Source: Flavobacterium sp.
GTDB lineage: Bacteria > Bacteroidota > Bacteroidia > Flavobacteriales > Flavobacteriaceae
Direction: 5' to 3'
Assembly: GCA_016721735.1 (NCBI GenBank)
Contig: JADKHM010000004.1
Coordinates: forward strand, 1 to 64,000
Length of the DNA stretch: 64,000 nucleotides
Of this stretch, positions 1 to 9,211 are shown in pieces. The notes under the pieces were generated by a model. The model made no database searches. It was not told the origin of the DNA and worked only from the letters and a program-made list of their open reading frames with translations. Position 1 is the first letter of the stretch. Every line of letters begins with the position of its first letter. Both the position numbers and the translations under genes were made by a program.

Positions 1-84
1 AAGATCAAAGTTTGTTTGCTCATTGGAATGGAAAATTGGAATTGCTCTCCTCGCCTGCTCTCGTGTCGTCGGCAGAACCAAACA
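1..84. other. 3' part of a cassette whose start lies outside the window
   Basis: No ORF is visible. The tail before site 1 reads CCAAACATAAC, with C at position 11 from the end, as the cassette-end rule requires. The stretch shares TGCTCTCGTGTC with the non-coding tail of the cassette ending at 9215, and GGAAAATTGGAATT with the gene-less cassette at 691-1097. Confidence 0.6.
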
Positions 85-209
85 TAACAGCCAATAAGCG
101 CACTTGCTAACTTTTCGGTTTCGGGAACGTTTATTTTCGTATTTTCGTTTTGCTTTAATGGAAAGATTTCTTTCCATTAGCCGCAAATCCGCCTATTGGC
201 GGAACGTTA
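85..209 (+). repeat. attC-like site 1 (family B)
   Basis: This is a 125 bp site. Outer TAAC/GTTA is followed by arms GCCAATA and TATTGGC, which pair. The centre holds TATTTTCG and the hairpin ATGGAAAG-ATTT-CTTTCCAT. It opens the cassette with head GTTATGAGCTAGTTA. Confidence 0.9.
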
Positions 210-260
210 TGAGCTAGTTATCTCGAAACCGCGTAGAAATTGAAATCAAAAAAAATAAAT

Positions 261-485
261 ATGAAATTTAAACTTGTTCTTTTTTTGTTTGTCAGTTTGA
301 TATGCATTTTAGTTGGAAAATATTTATACAATCTTGGAGGAAAAAATGTAATTGATGAAAGTGAATTGAAAAAGCCAAAGTTGAAAACTAAAATGTTATT
401 TGCTGTAAAAAGTCAAGGCTTGATCATGATGATAGTTGGAGTATTAGCTTTCGCAATGGGAATTTTGAAAATAATAATTGGATAA
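261..485 (+). CDS. Small two-helix membrane protein
   Basis: The gene encodes 74 residues from the ATG at 261; an in-frame TTG at 240 would add seven residues. Two hydrophobic segments (about residues 4-22 and 50-71) are joined by a short lysine-rich loop, so a small inner-membrane hairpin protein is likely. It is the only gene of its cassette. The cassette ends pair: the head at 206 (GTTATGAGCT-A-GTTA) matches the tail ending at 571 (TAAC-C-AGCTCATAAC). I do not recognise a family and the function is unknown. Confidence 0.6.
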   Translation: MKFKLVLFLFVSLICILVGKYLYNLGGKNVIDESELKKPKLKTKMLFAVKSQGLIMMIVGVLAFAMGILKIIIG

Positions 486-567
486 AATCTTATTGAAAAA
501 ATAAATAGTTGACATTAGCACTTATAATATTGGAATTGCAAAGTTGAATAAATACTTAACCAGCTCA

Positions 568-694
568 TAACACTTGCTAAAACTTATGGCTAGTTTTTCG
601 GTAAATTGTTCGTTTACATTTCATAACTTCGCTTGGTCGGTTATGGAAAAAAAGCTTTCCATAAGCCGCCACAAGCTCTAGCAAGGAAACGTTA
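568..694 (+). repeat. attC-like site 2 (family A)
   Basis: This is a 127 bp site. Arms CTTGCTA and TAGCAAG pair, with spacers A and GAAAC next to TAAC and GTTA. The centre has TAACTTCG, then the hairpin TTATGGAAA/TTTCCATAA. Family A is the commonest type in the array. Confidence 0.92.
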
Positions 695-1097
695 TCTCCG
701 ATGGCTCCGAGCTGCATCCAAATTCACAAGTGAATTTACGAAGATGGAAAATTGGAATTCTAAGAACTATTAAAAGAATCATTGTTTTGACTTTTGTGCG
801 ATAAAAAAAAATGAAAGTTGGAATAAGTAAAATTGACAAAAATTCTATTGAGAGAATTGAAAGTTGGAATAAATAGAAAATGAACGCAAAAGTGTTTTGA
901 ATTAAATAAAAGCGAAACTTGCTCGCGCGCCAGTTTAAAAGCAAGTCAGACATCGCGCGAAGCGCGATTTTTTTTTGAATTTTAAAGAAGCAAATTTGAA
1001 AAAATTGGAGTGAAAAATTGAAAACGATTTACCAATTGGAATGAAAATTGAAAAATAGTTTGTCTGCCAAAGTTTGTGTGTCGCCACCGAAGATAAC
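691..1097. other. Gene-less cassette, possible small RNA
   Basis: The cassette is 407 bp long and has no convincing ORF on either strand. Its ends obey the pairing rule: head GTTATCTCCGATGGC, tail GCCACCGAAGATAAC, with one extra mismatch at position 8. It is rich in variants of GAAAATTGGAAT. Around 905-976 there are two GC-rich complementary blocks, and the second forms a hairpin followed by a T-run. The cassette may make a structured RNA or may be a decayed gene cassette. Confidence 0.5.
952..976 (+). terminator. Intrinsic terminator in the gene-less cassette
   Basis: ATCGCGC (952-958) and GCGCGAT (962-968) form a 7 bp GC-rich stem with a 3-nt loop, followed directly by a run of nine T. A terminator inside a cassette without an ORF suggests a short transcript. 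Confidence 0.7.
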
Positions 1098-1220
1098 ATA
1101 ACTGTCAAAACGCAATCGCTAGGTTTCGGTGGGTTGGAGACTTATTTTCTATCTTCGTTTTTTCTAAAATAGAAAAAACTCGGTTGCCAAGCCGCGACTA
1201 CGTCTGGCAGCCGAACGTTA
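1094..1220 (+). repeat. attC-like site 3 (family D)
   Basis: This is a 127 bp site. The TATCTTCG block is followed by the hairpin TTTTTTCTA-AAA-TAGAAAAAA. The arms are more degenerate than in families A and B. GTTA at 1217 opens the next cassette. Confidence 0.8.
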
Positions 1221-1247
1221 GCAGATATTTTGAAGAACCGATATTCT

Positions 1248-1958
1248 ATGAAAAGAAAACTTTATATACTTATACTAATTTTACTAAGTTCAAACCAAAT
1301 TAATTCGCAAAAGAAAAAGGAAAAAAAGGAAATATATCCTAAGTTCAAATTTGGGAATTAATGTTGGTCCCAATTATACTAGCTTAAGAGGAAGTTCAGT
1401 CCAGCTCTTGACTCTGAAAATAAATATGATTCACAGTTTAACTCTTTCGGAGGTCTGTCTATTGAATACAAAATAGATAAACATAGATCAATAGTTGTTA
1501 ACCTAAATTTAGAAAATAAGTCTGTTAAATCAAATTATTTGCAATACGATGACATTTTTGACACAAATCCCGAAACCATTGAAGATAAAATCAAATTTAA
1601 GTATATTAATATGCCTATTCTATTTAGATGTTATTTTGGAGGTGACAATAACCTATTCATCAACGGAGGAATTTTTCTAAATAATCTCATTGATCTTAAA
1701 AATACATTAGAAAATAATACTACTGGTGAAAAATATAGCACAATTGATTACAACTCTTTTTTCGACAATAATGATATTGGGCTTGTACTTGGCATTGGCT
1801 CCAGCTTTAACTTAACGTCACGGAATAGTCTTTCAATAGAGTTGCGGAATGATTACGGACTAGAAGATATTAATTCTCTAAACTATTATTACGAAAACTA
1901 TTCATCAAAAACAAACTCAATTAAATTTATCTTAACCTGGAGTTTTAGTAGTAAATAA
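1248..1958 (+). pseudogene. Frameshifted outer-membrane beta-barrel protein (OMP_b-brl-like)
   Basis: The ATG at 1248 starts a signal peptide (MKRKLYILILILLSSNQINSQ), but this frame stops at 1359-1361. The reading continues in a second frame from about 1343 (NLGINVGPNYTSL) and returns to the first frame from about 1398 (PALDSENKYDSQF) to the stop at 1958. The C-terminal half has the alternating pattern and phrases of the PorT/OMP_b-brl families (KYINMPILFRCYFG, FINGGIFLNN, IGLVLGIGSSFNL, TNSIKFILTWSF). Two compensating indels would restore a protein of about 235 residues. Either the gene is broken or the sequence has two single-base errors. It is the only gene of its cassette. Confidence 0.7.
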
Positions 1959-1969
1959 AAAACATCTGC

Positions 1970-2094
1970 TAACAGCCGTCACGACTCATTGCTCGATTTC
2001 GTTAGCCGCAACATTTTCTTCACGAAAAAAAAACTATCTTAGTGGAAAAATCGCGGTTCGCTTAACCGCAACAAGACGTGGCGGCGAACCGTTA
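1970..2094 (+). repeat. attC-like site 4 (family C)
   Basis: This is a 125 bp site and the only member of its family here. Arms GCCGTCACG and CGTGGCGGC pair, and the centre has CTATCTTAG instead of TAnnTTCG. It closes the beta-barrel cassette (tail AAAACATCTGCTAAC) and opens the GNAT cassette. Confidence 0.8.
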
Positions 2095-2166
2095 GTGGCA
2101 AGCGCGAAAAAACCGTACATAACGAGAATAATTTTAAGTAAATAAAATTAGCATAAGAAAAGTATC

Positions 2167-2763
2167 ATGATTGACTTTAACGAAGAGTATATTCTTGAAA
2201 ATAGCATAGTGAGATTAACTCCTTTAAAAGAAGATGACCTAAATAATTTAGTTCAATTTACTACTAATGAACCTGAATTATGGACGCACTCTTTAATTCA
2301 AGCAAATTCACCCGAGCAAATGAAAAGTTATATTGAAAAAGCTCTTGAAGGAAGAAAAGATAAGAATTCATATGCATTTCTTGTATTTGATAAACGAAAA
2401 AATCAATATGCTGGAAGTACGAGATTCTATGATATACAAGTTAACAACGCTTCATTGCAACTTGGTTTTACATGGTACGGAAAAGAATTTCAGGGAACAG
2501 GACTAAACAAGAACTGTAAATATTTGCTCTTGAAATTTGCTTTTGAAGTCCTGAAAGTCGAAAGAGTGGAATTTAGAGCAGACAATGAAAATCAAAGAAG
2601 TATAAACGCAATGAAAAGCATTGGTTGTGTTGTTGAAGGAGTTCTTAGAAGCAATACTTATAAACCAGATGGAAAACGTAGAGATAGTATTGTCTTGAGT
2701 ATTTTAAAAGACGAATGGAAAAACACCGTAAAAGAAAGACTTAAACAATTTGCCAGCCACTAA
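2167..2763 (+). CDS. GNAT family N-acetyltransferase (RimJ/RimL type)
   Basis: The protein has 198 residues with the full GNAT fold of the RimJ/RimL subgroup, which acetylates protein N-termini or small amines using acetyl-CoA. Visible marks are an N-terminal RLTPL strand near residue 16, YAGSTRFYDI in the core, the acetyl-CoA loop in WYGKEFQGTGLNKN, and the C-terminal block NQRSINAMKSIGCVVEGVLR. The TAA stop at 2761-2763 is part of the TAAC of site 5, so the recombination site supplies the stop codon. A clear paralogue lies at 13860-14471 in a cassette with a family D site. The substrate cannot be told from sequence. Confidence 0.85.
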   Translation: MIDFNEEYILENSIVRLTPLKEDDLNNLVQFTTNEPELWTHSLIQANSPEQMKSYIEKALEGRKDKNSYAFLVFDKRKNQYAGSTRFYDIQVNNASLQLGFTWYGKEFQGTGLNKNCKYLLLKFAFEVLKVERVEFRADNENQRSINAMKSIGCVVEGVLRSNTYKPDGKRRDSIVLSILKDEWKNTVKERLKQFASH

Positions 2764-2887
2764 CACTTGCTAAAACTTATGGCTAGTTTTTCGGTAAATT
2801 GTTCGTTTACTTTTCATAACTTCGCTTGGTCGGTTATGGAAAAAAAGCTTTCCATAAGCCGCCACAAGCTCTAGCAAGGAAACGTTA
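2761..2887 (+). repeat. attC-like site 5 (family A)
   Basis: This 127 bp site is nearly identical to site 2. Its first bases TAA are the stop codon of the GNAT gene. It opens the cassette with head GTTATGAGCT-A-TAGC. Confidence 0.92.
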
Positions 2888-3030
2888 TGAGCTATAGCGC
2901 GAGCCCAAAAACAAGAATAATCAATCGAATTCTAGTTCAGAATCGTTAAATTCTAATTGAAAACGACATCCATAGTAACTTTCTAAAGATTAATGTCTAC
3001 ATTTATTTTTCGAACGCTAAAAACTTAAAC

Positions 3031-4406
3031 ATGAAAAAATCACTCCTCTTTTTCGTTTTTTTAACAACAGTATTAGCTCATGCGCAAGACTTTTGGACTG
3101 AATATTCAACGGCACAGCCTTTATAGCTACTGGAGTTAGGAGCATTTCTATTGTTGACCAAAACACTACTTGGTTAACAATGTATGACGCAACTATTGGA
3201 GAGGAACTACGAAGCTTCTCCAAAACAATTAACGGCGGTACTTTATGGACCTTTGGTCTTATTGATTTCGGAGTAAATTCAGATAATTATGGAATTTCAT
3301 ATATTCATGGTGTTTCTTCATCAGTTGCATATGCTTCTGTTTTCGCAAATGGAATTCCTGCTCAAGGAGGTATTTTCAAAACAGAAGATGGGGGAATAAC
3401 ATGGACTAGACAGTCAAGCGCTTCTTTTTCAGGCAATAACTCATATCCTCATTTGGTTTACTTTTGGAATGCTAACGAAGGACTAACCATAGGTGATCCA
3501 GTCGATGGTTATTATGAAATATATATCACTTCTAATGGAGGGGATTTGTGGACACGACTTGCCTCAACTCCTACCATTGTTCCTTTAAGTAATTCAGAAT
3601 ATTTAACTCCAAATGTCTTCGAAGTAAATGACAATACAATATGGGTAGGTACTTCTTTTGGTCGAATATTAAAATCTGCGGACAAAGGGCTTACTTGGAC
3701 TGTATCGCAATCTCCAATTCCAAGTTTTGGAGGTGCTGGAGTTAGTGCTGGCAGTGGTAATTTCGCATTTTCAGATTTGTCTAACGGTTTGTTACAAACC
3801 AAAGATTATCACTTGTATAAAACAGGAGATGGCGGTACGACATGGACAGAAATATTTTATAGCGGCTTTGTGAGAAATTTCAATATTGCAGCCGTACCTG
3901 GTATGCCTGAAACATATATTACAGTAGGTATTCAGGATTTTCCCATTGTAGATGAACGAGGTTCTTCATACAGTATTGATGGTGGATTAACGTGGACAAG
4001 TATCAATAACAACCCAGACACAAATTTTGTAGACGGTAGTGTAATTGAAATGCTTAATGAAGACCATGGCTTTGCGGGTGGATTCGATCAAAATAGTACT
4101 GATCAAGGAATTTTTAATTGGGGTGGCGGAGCATTACTTCGTCAAGCGCAATTAGCCGTCTCCGATTTTTCTGACGAACACTCTATGGCTATCTCGCCCA
4201 ATCCTACTTTAGGAATGCTAAATATTACTGGAAAAAAAATAACTCAAATTGCAGTAAATGATGTACTTGGAAAACAAATTATGAATCAGACATACAACGC
4301 TTTAGAAACTGTAAATCTAGAACTTGATTTTTTGATCTCTGGAATTTATATACTTCGTGTCACAAATGCTGAAGGCACATTTGTAAGTAAAGTGATAAAA
4401 AAATAG
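3031..4406 (+). pseudogene. Frameshifted T9SS-secreted beta-propeller protein
   Basis: The ATG at 3031 begins a signal peptide (MKKSLLFFVFLTTVLAHAQ) followed by DFWTEYSTAQP, then a TAG stop at about 3124. One extra base in the TTT at about 3119 would continue the reading as QPFIATGVRSISIVDQNTTW and join the long frame that runs to 4406. That part has repeated GGxTWT motifs of Ycf48/BNR-like propellers (GGITWTRQ, KGLTWTVS, GGTTWTEI, GGLTWTSI). It ends in a type A T9SS sorting domain of about 75 residues (ISPNPTLGMLNI to FVSKVIKK). The intact protein would be secreted across the outer membrane by T9SS. A one-base homopolymer loss or a real mutation explains the break. Confidence 0.75.
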
Positions 4407-4454
4407 TGAATCGAAAGTTAATAGAATTTCATTTGAAATAAAAGCTACAGCTCA

Positions 4455-4581
4455 TAACACTTGCTAAAACTTATGGCTAGTTTTTCGGTAAATTGTTCGT
4501 TTACTTTTCATAACTTCGCTTGGGCGGTTATGGAAAAAAAGCTTTCCATAAGCCGCCACAAGCTCTAGCAAGGAAACGTTA
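4455..4581 (+). repeat. attC-like site 6 (family A)
   Basis: This is a 127 bp family A site. The tail GCTA-C-AGCTCATAAC pairs with the head of the same cassette at 2884. Its GTTA opens the cassette with head GTTAACGGCTATTTT. Confidence 0.92.
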
Positions 4582-4609
4582 ACGGCTATTTTAACAAACA
4601 CTAAATAAA

Positions 4610-5329
4610 ATGAATTTCGTCAAAAATTTAAATAAAGCACTAGAGCCATATTATGCCCTACTAATTACATTGGGTTTCTTTGGTACATTGTTAATCGGTT
4701 TGTATAATTTTATTTTTGCGCCAACTGATCTCAAAGTCAATGTTCAAACTACGGAAATGAATTATCCAAATAGTATTGGCGCTTCCTATAAAAAAGTTTT
4801 TGATAAATTACCTGAAAATGATACTTTACAAATGATAAATGCAATGTCAGTTTACGATTTTATTTTAAAAACAACAGAGCAAAAAACAATTATAATTGAA
4901 AATGTATCAGATAAAACACTAAGGGATGTAACTTTTAAACATATAAACACAGACTATATAACAGCTTATAGTATTAGTAGTGACTTTTTTAATAGGGATG
5001 AGGAAACAAAATTGTATGATAATCTCGTTTATGATAAAAATCGAAGTATTACATTTTTAAACCAACTTATTGATTTACCAAGAGAAAAAAGCATTAAAAT
5101 TAAACTATGGGGTAGTTTTAAAAGTAGTTTAATTGATAATGAAGTTATAGTTTCACATAGTGATGGCGATGCTTTTTTTGAGAAAACATATAACATTACT
5201 GGTATAAAGGGTTACTTTGTTCAATACATTTATGAGTTCATTATCATTCTCTTAGCAATCTTCTTCGCAATCTATCATTATGGCTTAAAATATGCAACTA
5301 ATCGTCATACTCAAGAGAATAGCGAGTAA
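4610..5329 (+). CDS. Membrane-anchored protein of unknown function
   Basis: The protein has 239 residues, with one transmembrane segment near residues 14-36 and a second near 207-228. The loop between them, about 170 residues, is probably periplasmic or extracytoplasmic. I see no catalytic motif. The gene is first in a two-gene cassette of about 2 kb; the second gene overlaps its end (ATG at 5292), so the two products probably act together. Family not recognised. Confidence 0.6.
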   Translation: MNFVKNLNKALEPYYALLITLGFFGTLLIGLYNFIFAPTDLKVNVQTTEMNYPNSIGASYKKVFDKLPENDTLQMINAMSVYDFILKTTEQKTIIIENVSDKTLRDVTFKHINTDYITAYSISSDFFNRDEETKLYDNLVYDKNRSITFLNQLIDLPREKSIKIKLWGSFKSSLIDNEVIVSHSDGDAFFEKTYNITGIKGYFVQYIYEFIIILLAIFFAIYHYGLKYATNRHTQENSE

Positions 5330-6571
5330 TCTTATCGATTTATTTCTATTCCTAATAGGATTTGGAATGCTTGAATATTATACTCAATTAATAACAATGT
5401 TGAGGCATCATTTTATTTGCTTTTAACAACTTTCTTGTTATTATTTTTTCCTTGTCTTTTATTTCTTGGAAGTACTTTCGGCAAGCTTATTATGAGAGTC
5501 AATTATAACAATCCCAATAAGCACATTATACTGATTAAGTACTCAATTTATTTTTTGATATTTTTCCCTGGGTTCTCAATAGTGTCGTTAATAACAAACT
5601 TTCCATATTTTAAACTTAGTAATTATGATTTTGCCATATCTATTCAGCTGTTAATTACTTTAACTATAACTGACATCGTTGTTTTTGTATTTAGCCTCGG
5701 GAAATATCATATTCTAGACTACATTTTAAATATCAACATTCAAGGTTTGGAATATATAAAAAGACCTCTAAAATCATTAAGCATTATATTACTCTTTTGG
5801 TCTGTCTTAATTTTTACAAATTTAGCTTTTTTAAAAAAAGATATATCAGTTAGAAATTTATACAGCAGTATATCTAATGACATTTATACTGAAAACTTCC
5901 CAGAAGATTTATTTTATGGCAATAAAGTTTTTGTAGTAAAAAGGAAATCAGATACTGTATTTATACCTTCTGACATGCTTAGTTTTTTATTTAAAAAAGA
6001 ATATAAGCAAAAATTACTCTTTTTAAGTTTACCCTTCGAAATATTTAATTCCAAAGAAGAAAGATTTATTATATGCAAAGAATTGCTATTGCAATCCATT
6101 AGAAATGATATGTTTATGCAATTTCATCCTAAACAAACAAGGATAACACTGAGAGCATTTAAAAAAGGAAATTTCTTGGAATATTACAATTATACATATA
6201 CATATTATTTTAATAGAGATGGTTATTGGGGTTTATATGGTGGAATAAAAAATGATTCAACAATGGTTGATACATATTACTCATTTATAAAACAAACTAA
6301 AGCTATCAAATCTGAAAAAATAAGTTTTCAATCTACAATTCTATCAGATAAAATTATGATTAGAAGTAAAACCGCTAAATTACAGTTTGATAAGATTTCA
6401 TTTGACGAAACTCCTCAAAGAGGTATGATGCAATTAAATTTTCCACCTCAAAACATTATCTATCGAACGAATTATTGGAATATAATTGATGGTAGCGAAT
6501 TTCCCGATTTAGAAGAAGATTTCTTTTATCTACAATTTTGTCGCGATGAAATTTCTTCAAAATCATTATAA
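5292..6571 (+). pseudogene. Frameshifted membrane protein, partner of the preceding gene
   Basis: An ATG at 5292, inside the end of the previous gene, gives MQLIVILKRIASNLIDLFLFLIGFGMLEYYTQLI before stopping in that frame near 5426. A second frame, open from 5375, continues with NNNVEASFYLLLTTFLLLFFPC and runs to 6571. Joining them gives a protein with about five hydrophobic segments in its first 130 residues and a soluble C-terminal domain of about 240 residues. The longest intact reading (TTG at 5417) lacks the first helix. This may be a one-base sequencing error, a real disruption, or a true start at 5417. Function unknown. Confidence 0.5.
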
Positions 6572-6583
6572 AAAAACAGCCGT

Positions 6584-6708
6584 TAACACGCGTCAAACAT
6601 AATCGCTGATTTTCGGTTCATTGTTCGTCTCTTTTTCCTAACTTCGTTTTCTCTTGGTGGAGAAAACTATTTCCATCAGCCGCGACTACGTCTGGCGCGG
6701 GAACGTTA
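6584..6708 (+). repeat. attC-like site 7 (family E)
   Basis: This is a 125 bp site. It has CGCGTCA near the 5' end and TCTGGCGCGG near the 3' end, with TAACTTCGTTT in the centre. It closes the membrane-pair cassette: tail AAAA-C-AGCCGTTAAC against head GTTAACGGCT-A-TTTT. Confidence 0.85.
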
Positions 6709-6719
6709 TAAGCAACTAT

Positions 6720-7384
6720 ATGAGAACGCATCGTTTAACAATTATAATTTGTTTCTTGTCAATAATCTGTTCTTATGGACAAATTAAAAATACTTCTTGT
6801 GCTTGTGCGAAAATCAATTTACTGCTACTACTATTGCCGATACAATTTTCACGCTTTCAAATAACAAAAAAATTGCATTGTGCGGTTATAGAAATCTAGA
6901 AAGCTTACCGATTACATTTTCAGAATTTGTTTTGAGCGTTTGTGGAGAAGAATCTATTATAGATTTTTGGGACGCAACCACAATTTGTCAATTAGAAACT
7001 AAAAAAGATACGCTATTAGTTAATGAACTTTATATTTTACCTATTGACAAAAAACTTGGCCCAAAGGAAACTATTTGGACAACCGACAAAATATATTTTA
7101 AAAGCAATAAACTTATTAGAGAAAGCAAAGTAAATAGACAAATTAGAAAATATAACAGCAACGAGATTTTAGAAGTTTTAAAAAAGTATGAATCTGAAAT
7201 TGTAAAAACAGACTTTGACAAAATAGAATTCGCAAGCAAATTGTTTGTTGCCACAATTTCTGGAAGTGAAAAAGCAAGAAATTATTTCAATTCATTTCCG
7301 AGCAAATTTAAAATGCTTGATGGTGGATATAAAGAGGAATATGACGAGTTAGTAGCAATGCTTAATTTGTGGGATAAAGAATAG
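6720..7384 (+). pseudogene. Frameshifted secreted protein of unknown function
   Basis: The ATG at 6720 gives a signal-peptide-like start (MRTHRLTIIICFLSIICSYGQ) followed by IKNTSCAC. Reading then has to change frame near 6800-6808 to continue as ENQFTATTIADTIFTLSNNKKIALCGYRN and run to the stop at 7384. The second frame also opens at a TTG at 6797 (195 residues). The best explanation is one gene of about 220 residues with one base lost. No known domain is recognised. It is alone in its cassette, and the ends pair (GTTATAAGCA-A-CTAT with ATAG-C-TGCTTATAAC). Confidence 0.55.
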
Positions 7385-7391
7385 CTGCTTA

Positions 7392-7518
7392 TAACACTTG
7401 CTAAAACTTATGGCTAGTTTTTCGGTATATTGTTCGTTTACTTTTCATAACTTCGCTTGGTCGGTTATGGAAAAAAAGCTTTCCATAAGCCGCCACAAGC
7501 TCTAGCAAGGAAACGTTA
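7392..7518 (+). repeat. attC-like site 8 (family A)
   Basis: This is a 127 bp family A site. It opens the cassette with head GTTACCGGC-AA-GTGT. Confidence 0.92.
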
Positions 7519-7561
7519 CCGGCAAGTGTAGAGCAATAGCACTGAAATTAAAACTACAAAT

Positions 7562-7882
7562 TTGAAGAATATATTATTTGTTTGCAGTAGAAATAAATGG
7601 AGAAGTTTAACCGCCGAAACTATTTATAAAAATAATCCCGAGTTTTTAGTACAATCAGCTGGAACAGAAAATTCTGCGCGCGTAAAAATTAATTCGAAAT
7701 TATTGATTTGGGCAGATTTAATTTTTGTAATGGAAAAACATCATAAAGAAAAATTGATTTTGAATTTCCCAAGCGAAACAAAAAATGTAGAAATAATTAT
7801 TCTCGAAATTGCTGACAATTATAAATACATGGACGAAGAATTAATTGAAGAAATACAAATGTCAGTTGCTGCTTATTTGTAA
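7562..7882 (+). CDS. Low-molecular-weight tyrosine-phosphatase-like protein (COG4551 type)
   Basis: The protein has 106 residues. The N-terminal strand LFVCSRNKWRS contains the CX5R(S) phosphate-binding loop of tyrosine phosphatases. IADNYKYMDEELIEEI near the end matches the acid-loop region of the short COG4551 group. Length fits that family, so the gene looks complete. The start is a TTG at 7562; no ATG in frame would keep the catalytic strand. It is the only gene of a cassette of about 390 bp. Phosphatase activity is inferred; the substrate is unknown. Confidence 0.75.
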   Translation: MKNILFVCSRNKWRSLTAETIYKNNPEFLVQSAGTENSARVKINSKLLIWADLIFVMEKHHKEKLILNFPSETKNVEIIILEIADNYKYMDEELIEEIQMSVAAYL

Positions 7883-7899
7883 ATAGAAACACCAGCCGG

Positions 7900-8024
7900 T
7901 AACAGCCAATAAGCGCACTTGCTAACATTTGGGTTTCGGGAACGTTTATTTTCGTATTTTCGTTTTGCTATAATGGAAAGATTTCTTTCCATTAGCCGCA
8001 AATCCGCCTATTGGCGGAACGTTA
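7900..8024 (+). repeat. attC-like site 9 (family B)
   Basis: This is a 125 bp family B site with intact GCCAATA/TATTGGC arms. It separates the phosphatase cassette from the HepT/MntA cassette (head GTTACCGCTA-A-TTTT). Confidence 0.92.
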
Positions 8025-8089
8025 CCGCTAATTTTTGAACCCCGAGAACTTCGAACAACAAACTTTTGTATATTTGAAAAAAGTTTGAA

Positions 8090-8386
8090 ATGACAACAAA
8101 AGATAACATATTAAAAACACTAAAATCTAATAAGCTAAAGCTTTCGAAATTTGGTATTCGAAATGTTGGTTTGTTTGGTTCGTACATACGTAATGAGCAA
8201 TCAAGTGAAAGCGATATTGATTTGTTGATTGATTTTGAGCCGGAAAAAGAGAACTTCGATAATTTTATGGCAGTTTACGATTTATTTGAAAAAATATTTA
8301 AAAATGAAAAAATCGAAGTTGTTACTATAAATGGATTAAGCCCATACATTGGTCCAAAAATTTTAAATGAAGTTCAATATGTCTAA
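8090..8386 (+). CDS. mntA: MntA-type minimal nucleotidyltransferase (antitoxin)
   Basis: The protein has 98 residues and the nucleotidyltransferase signature GLFGSYIRNEQSSESDIDLLIDF, that is GS-X10-DxD, near residues 29-50. In HEPN/MNT modules the MNT protein neutralises HepT by AMPylating it. The HepT gene follows with an 8-nt overlap, as is usual for this operon. Such modules act as toxin-antitoxin systems, and in an array they could stabilise neighbouring cassettes. Confidence 0.88.
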   Translation: MTTKDNILKTLKSNKLKLSKFGIRNVGLFGSYIRNEQSSESDIDLLIDFEPEKENFDNFMAVYDLFEKIFKNEKIEVVTINGLSPYIGPKILNEVQYV

Positions 8387-8714
8387 AGAGCCTAAAGAAT
8401 ATCTAAGACATATTCAGGATGAATGTTCATACATTATTTCAGTAACTGAAAATCTATCGTATGAAGATTTCATGGAAGATCAAACTCTAAAACGCGCTGT
8501 TGTTCGAAGTTTGGAAATTGTTGGAGAAGCAACAAAGAAAATTCCAGCCGACTTCAAAGTAAAATGGAATACAATTCAATGGAAAAATATGGCAGGAATG
8601 CGAGACAGATTAATCCATGATTATATTGGAGTTAATTACTCGATTGTTTGGGATGTTATGAAAAACAAAATTCCAGATATTCATCAGCAGATTTCTGCAT
8701 TTTTGAAAGATTAA
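8379..8714 (+). CDS. hepT: HepT-type HEPN ribonuclease (toxin)
   Basis: The protein is 111 residues from the ATG at 8379; an upstream in-frame ATG at 8367 would overlap mntA more. It is an alpha-helical HEPN protein with the catalytic motif RLIHDY (Rx4HxY pattern) in MRDRLIHDYIGVNY. HepT cleaves RNA and is held in check by MntA, encoded just upstream. Length and gene order match the family. The stop at 8712-8714 lies 9 nt before site 10. Confidence 0.88.
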   Translation: MSKEPKEYLRHIQDECSYIISVTENLSYEDFMEDQTLKRAVVRSLEIVGEATKKIPADFKVKWNTIQWKNMAGMRDRLIHDYIGVNYSIVWDVMKNKIPDIHQQISAFLKD

Positions 8715-8723
8715 AACTAGCGG

Positions 8724-8848
8724 TAACAGCCAATAAGCGCACTTGCTAACTTTTGGGTTTCGGGAACGTTTATTTTCGTATTTTCGTTTTGCTTTAATGG
8801 AAAGATTTCTTTCCATTAGCCGCAAATCCGCCTATTGGCGGAACGTTA
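8724..8848 (+). repeat. attC-like site 10 (family B)
   Basis: This is a 125 bp family B site. The A of its final GTTA is also the first base of an ATG that could start the next small ORF. Confidence 0.92.
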
Positions 8849-8982
8849 TGATTCATTTTGCCGTTGGAAAATCGACATTCGATTTTAAAATTGTAGCAAT
8901 CCAAAATGAAAAAATCTTAATTGAAAATTCGCGTTCAAATAGAAAGAAATTCTATGTTGAGAAATTCCAGATCATGAAATAA
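8848..8982 (+). CDS. Possible 44-residue protein starting inside the attC site
   Basis: The ATG overlaps the last base of GTTA. The reading gives 44 residues starting MIHFAVGKSTFDFKIVAIQN, with a strand-rich, lysine-rich sequence. The rest of the cassette, about 230 bp to 9215, has no ORF. No family is recognised. It could be a remnant of a larger gene. Confidence 0.35.
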   Translation: MIHFAVGKSTFDFKIVAIQNEKILIENSRSNRKKFYVEKFQIMK

Positions 8983-9211
8983 TTGTAGTGAAAAACTCAA
9001 CGAAATAAAAACTCGCTTTCGCTCGACTGTGAGCAACTTTGCTGAGAATCTTATCAAGCGACATTTCGTTCAGAAAATTGCAAATTAAAACTCTAAATAG
9101 ACACTTCTAATTCTAAATTCAAGTTTTGTTGTTGTGGAAAATAAACAGATTGAAATTGAAAATTGGAAACGAATAGTTTTGTCTGCTCTCGTGTCCTGGC
9201 AAAACAAATCA
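8983..9211. other. Non-coding 3' part of a cassette
   Basis: I see no ORF. The tail contains TGCTCTCGTGTC, also found in the partial cassette at 1-84. The end (GGCAAAA-CA-AATCATAAC) pairs with the head at 8845 (GTTATGATT-CA-TTTTGCC) over 16 of 18 positions, the longest match in the array. Confidence 0.55.

Noticed and set aside
678..953. Minus-strand 91-residue ORF in the gene-less cassette
   Set aside because: It runs across the cassette border into site 2, and its composition is that of an AT-rich chance ORF.
8610..8825. Minus-strand ORFs such as those over sites 10, 27 and 30 with KAKRKYENKRSRN in common
   Set aside because: The shared peptide is only the antisense translation of family B sites; the ORFs cross cassette borders.
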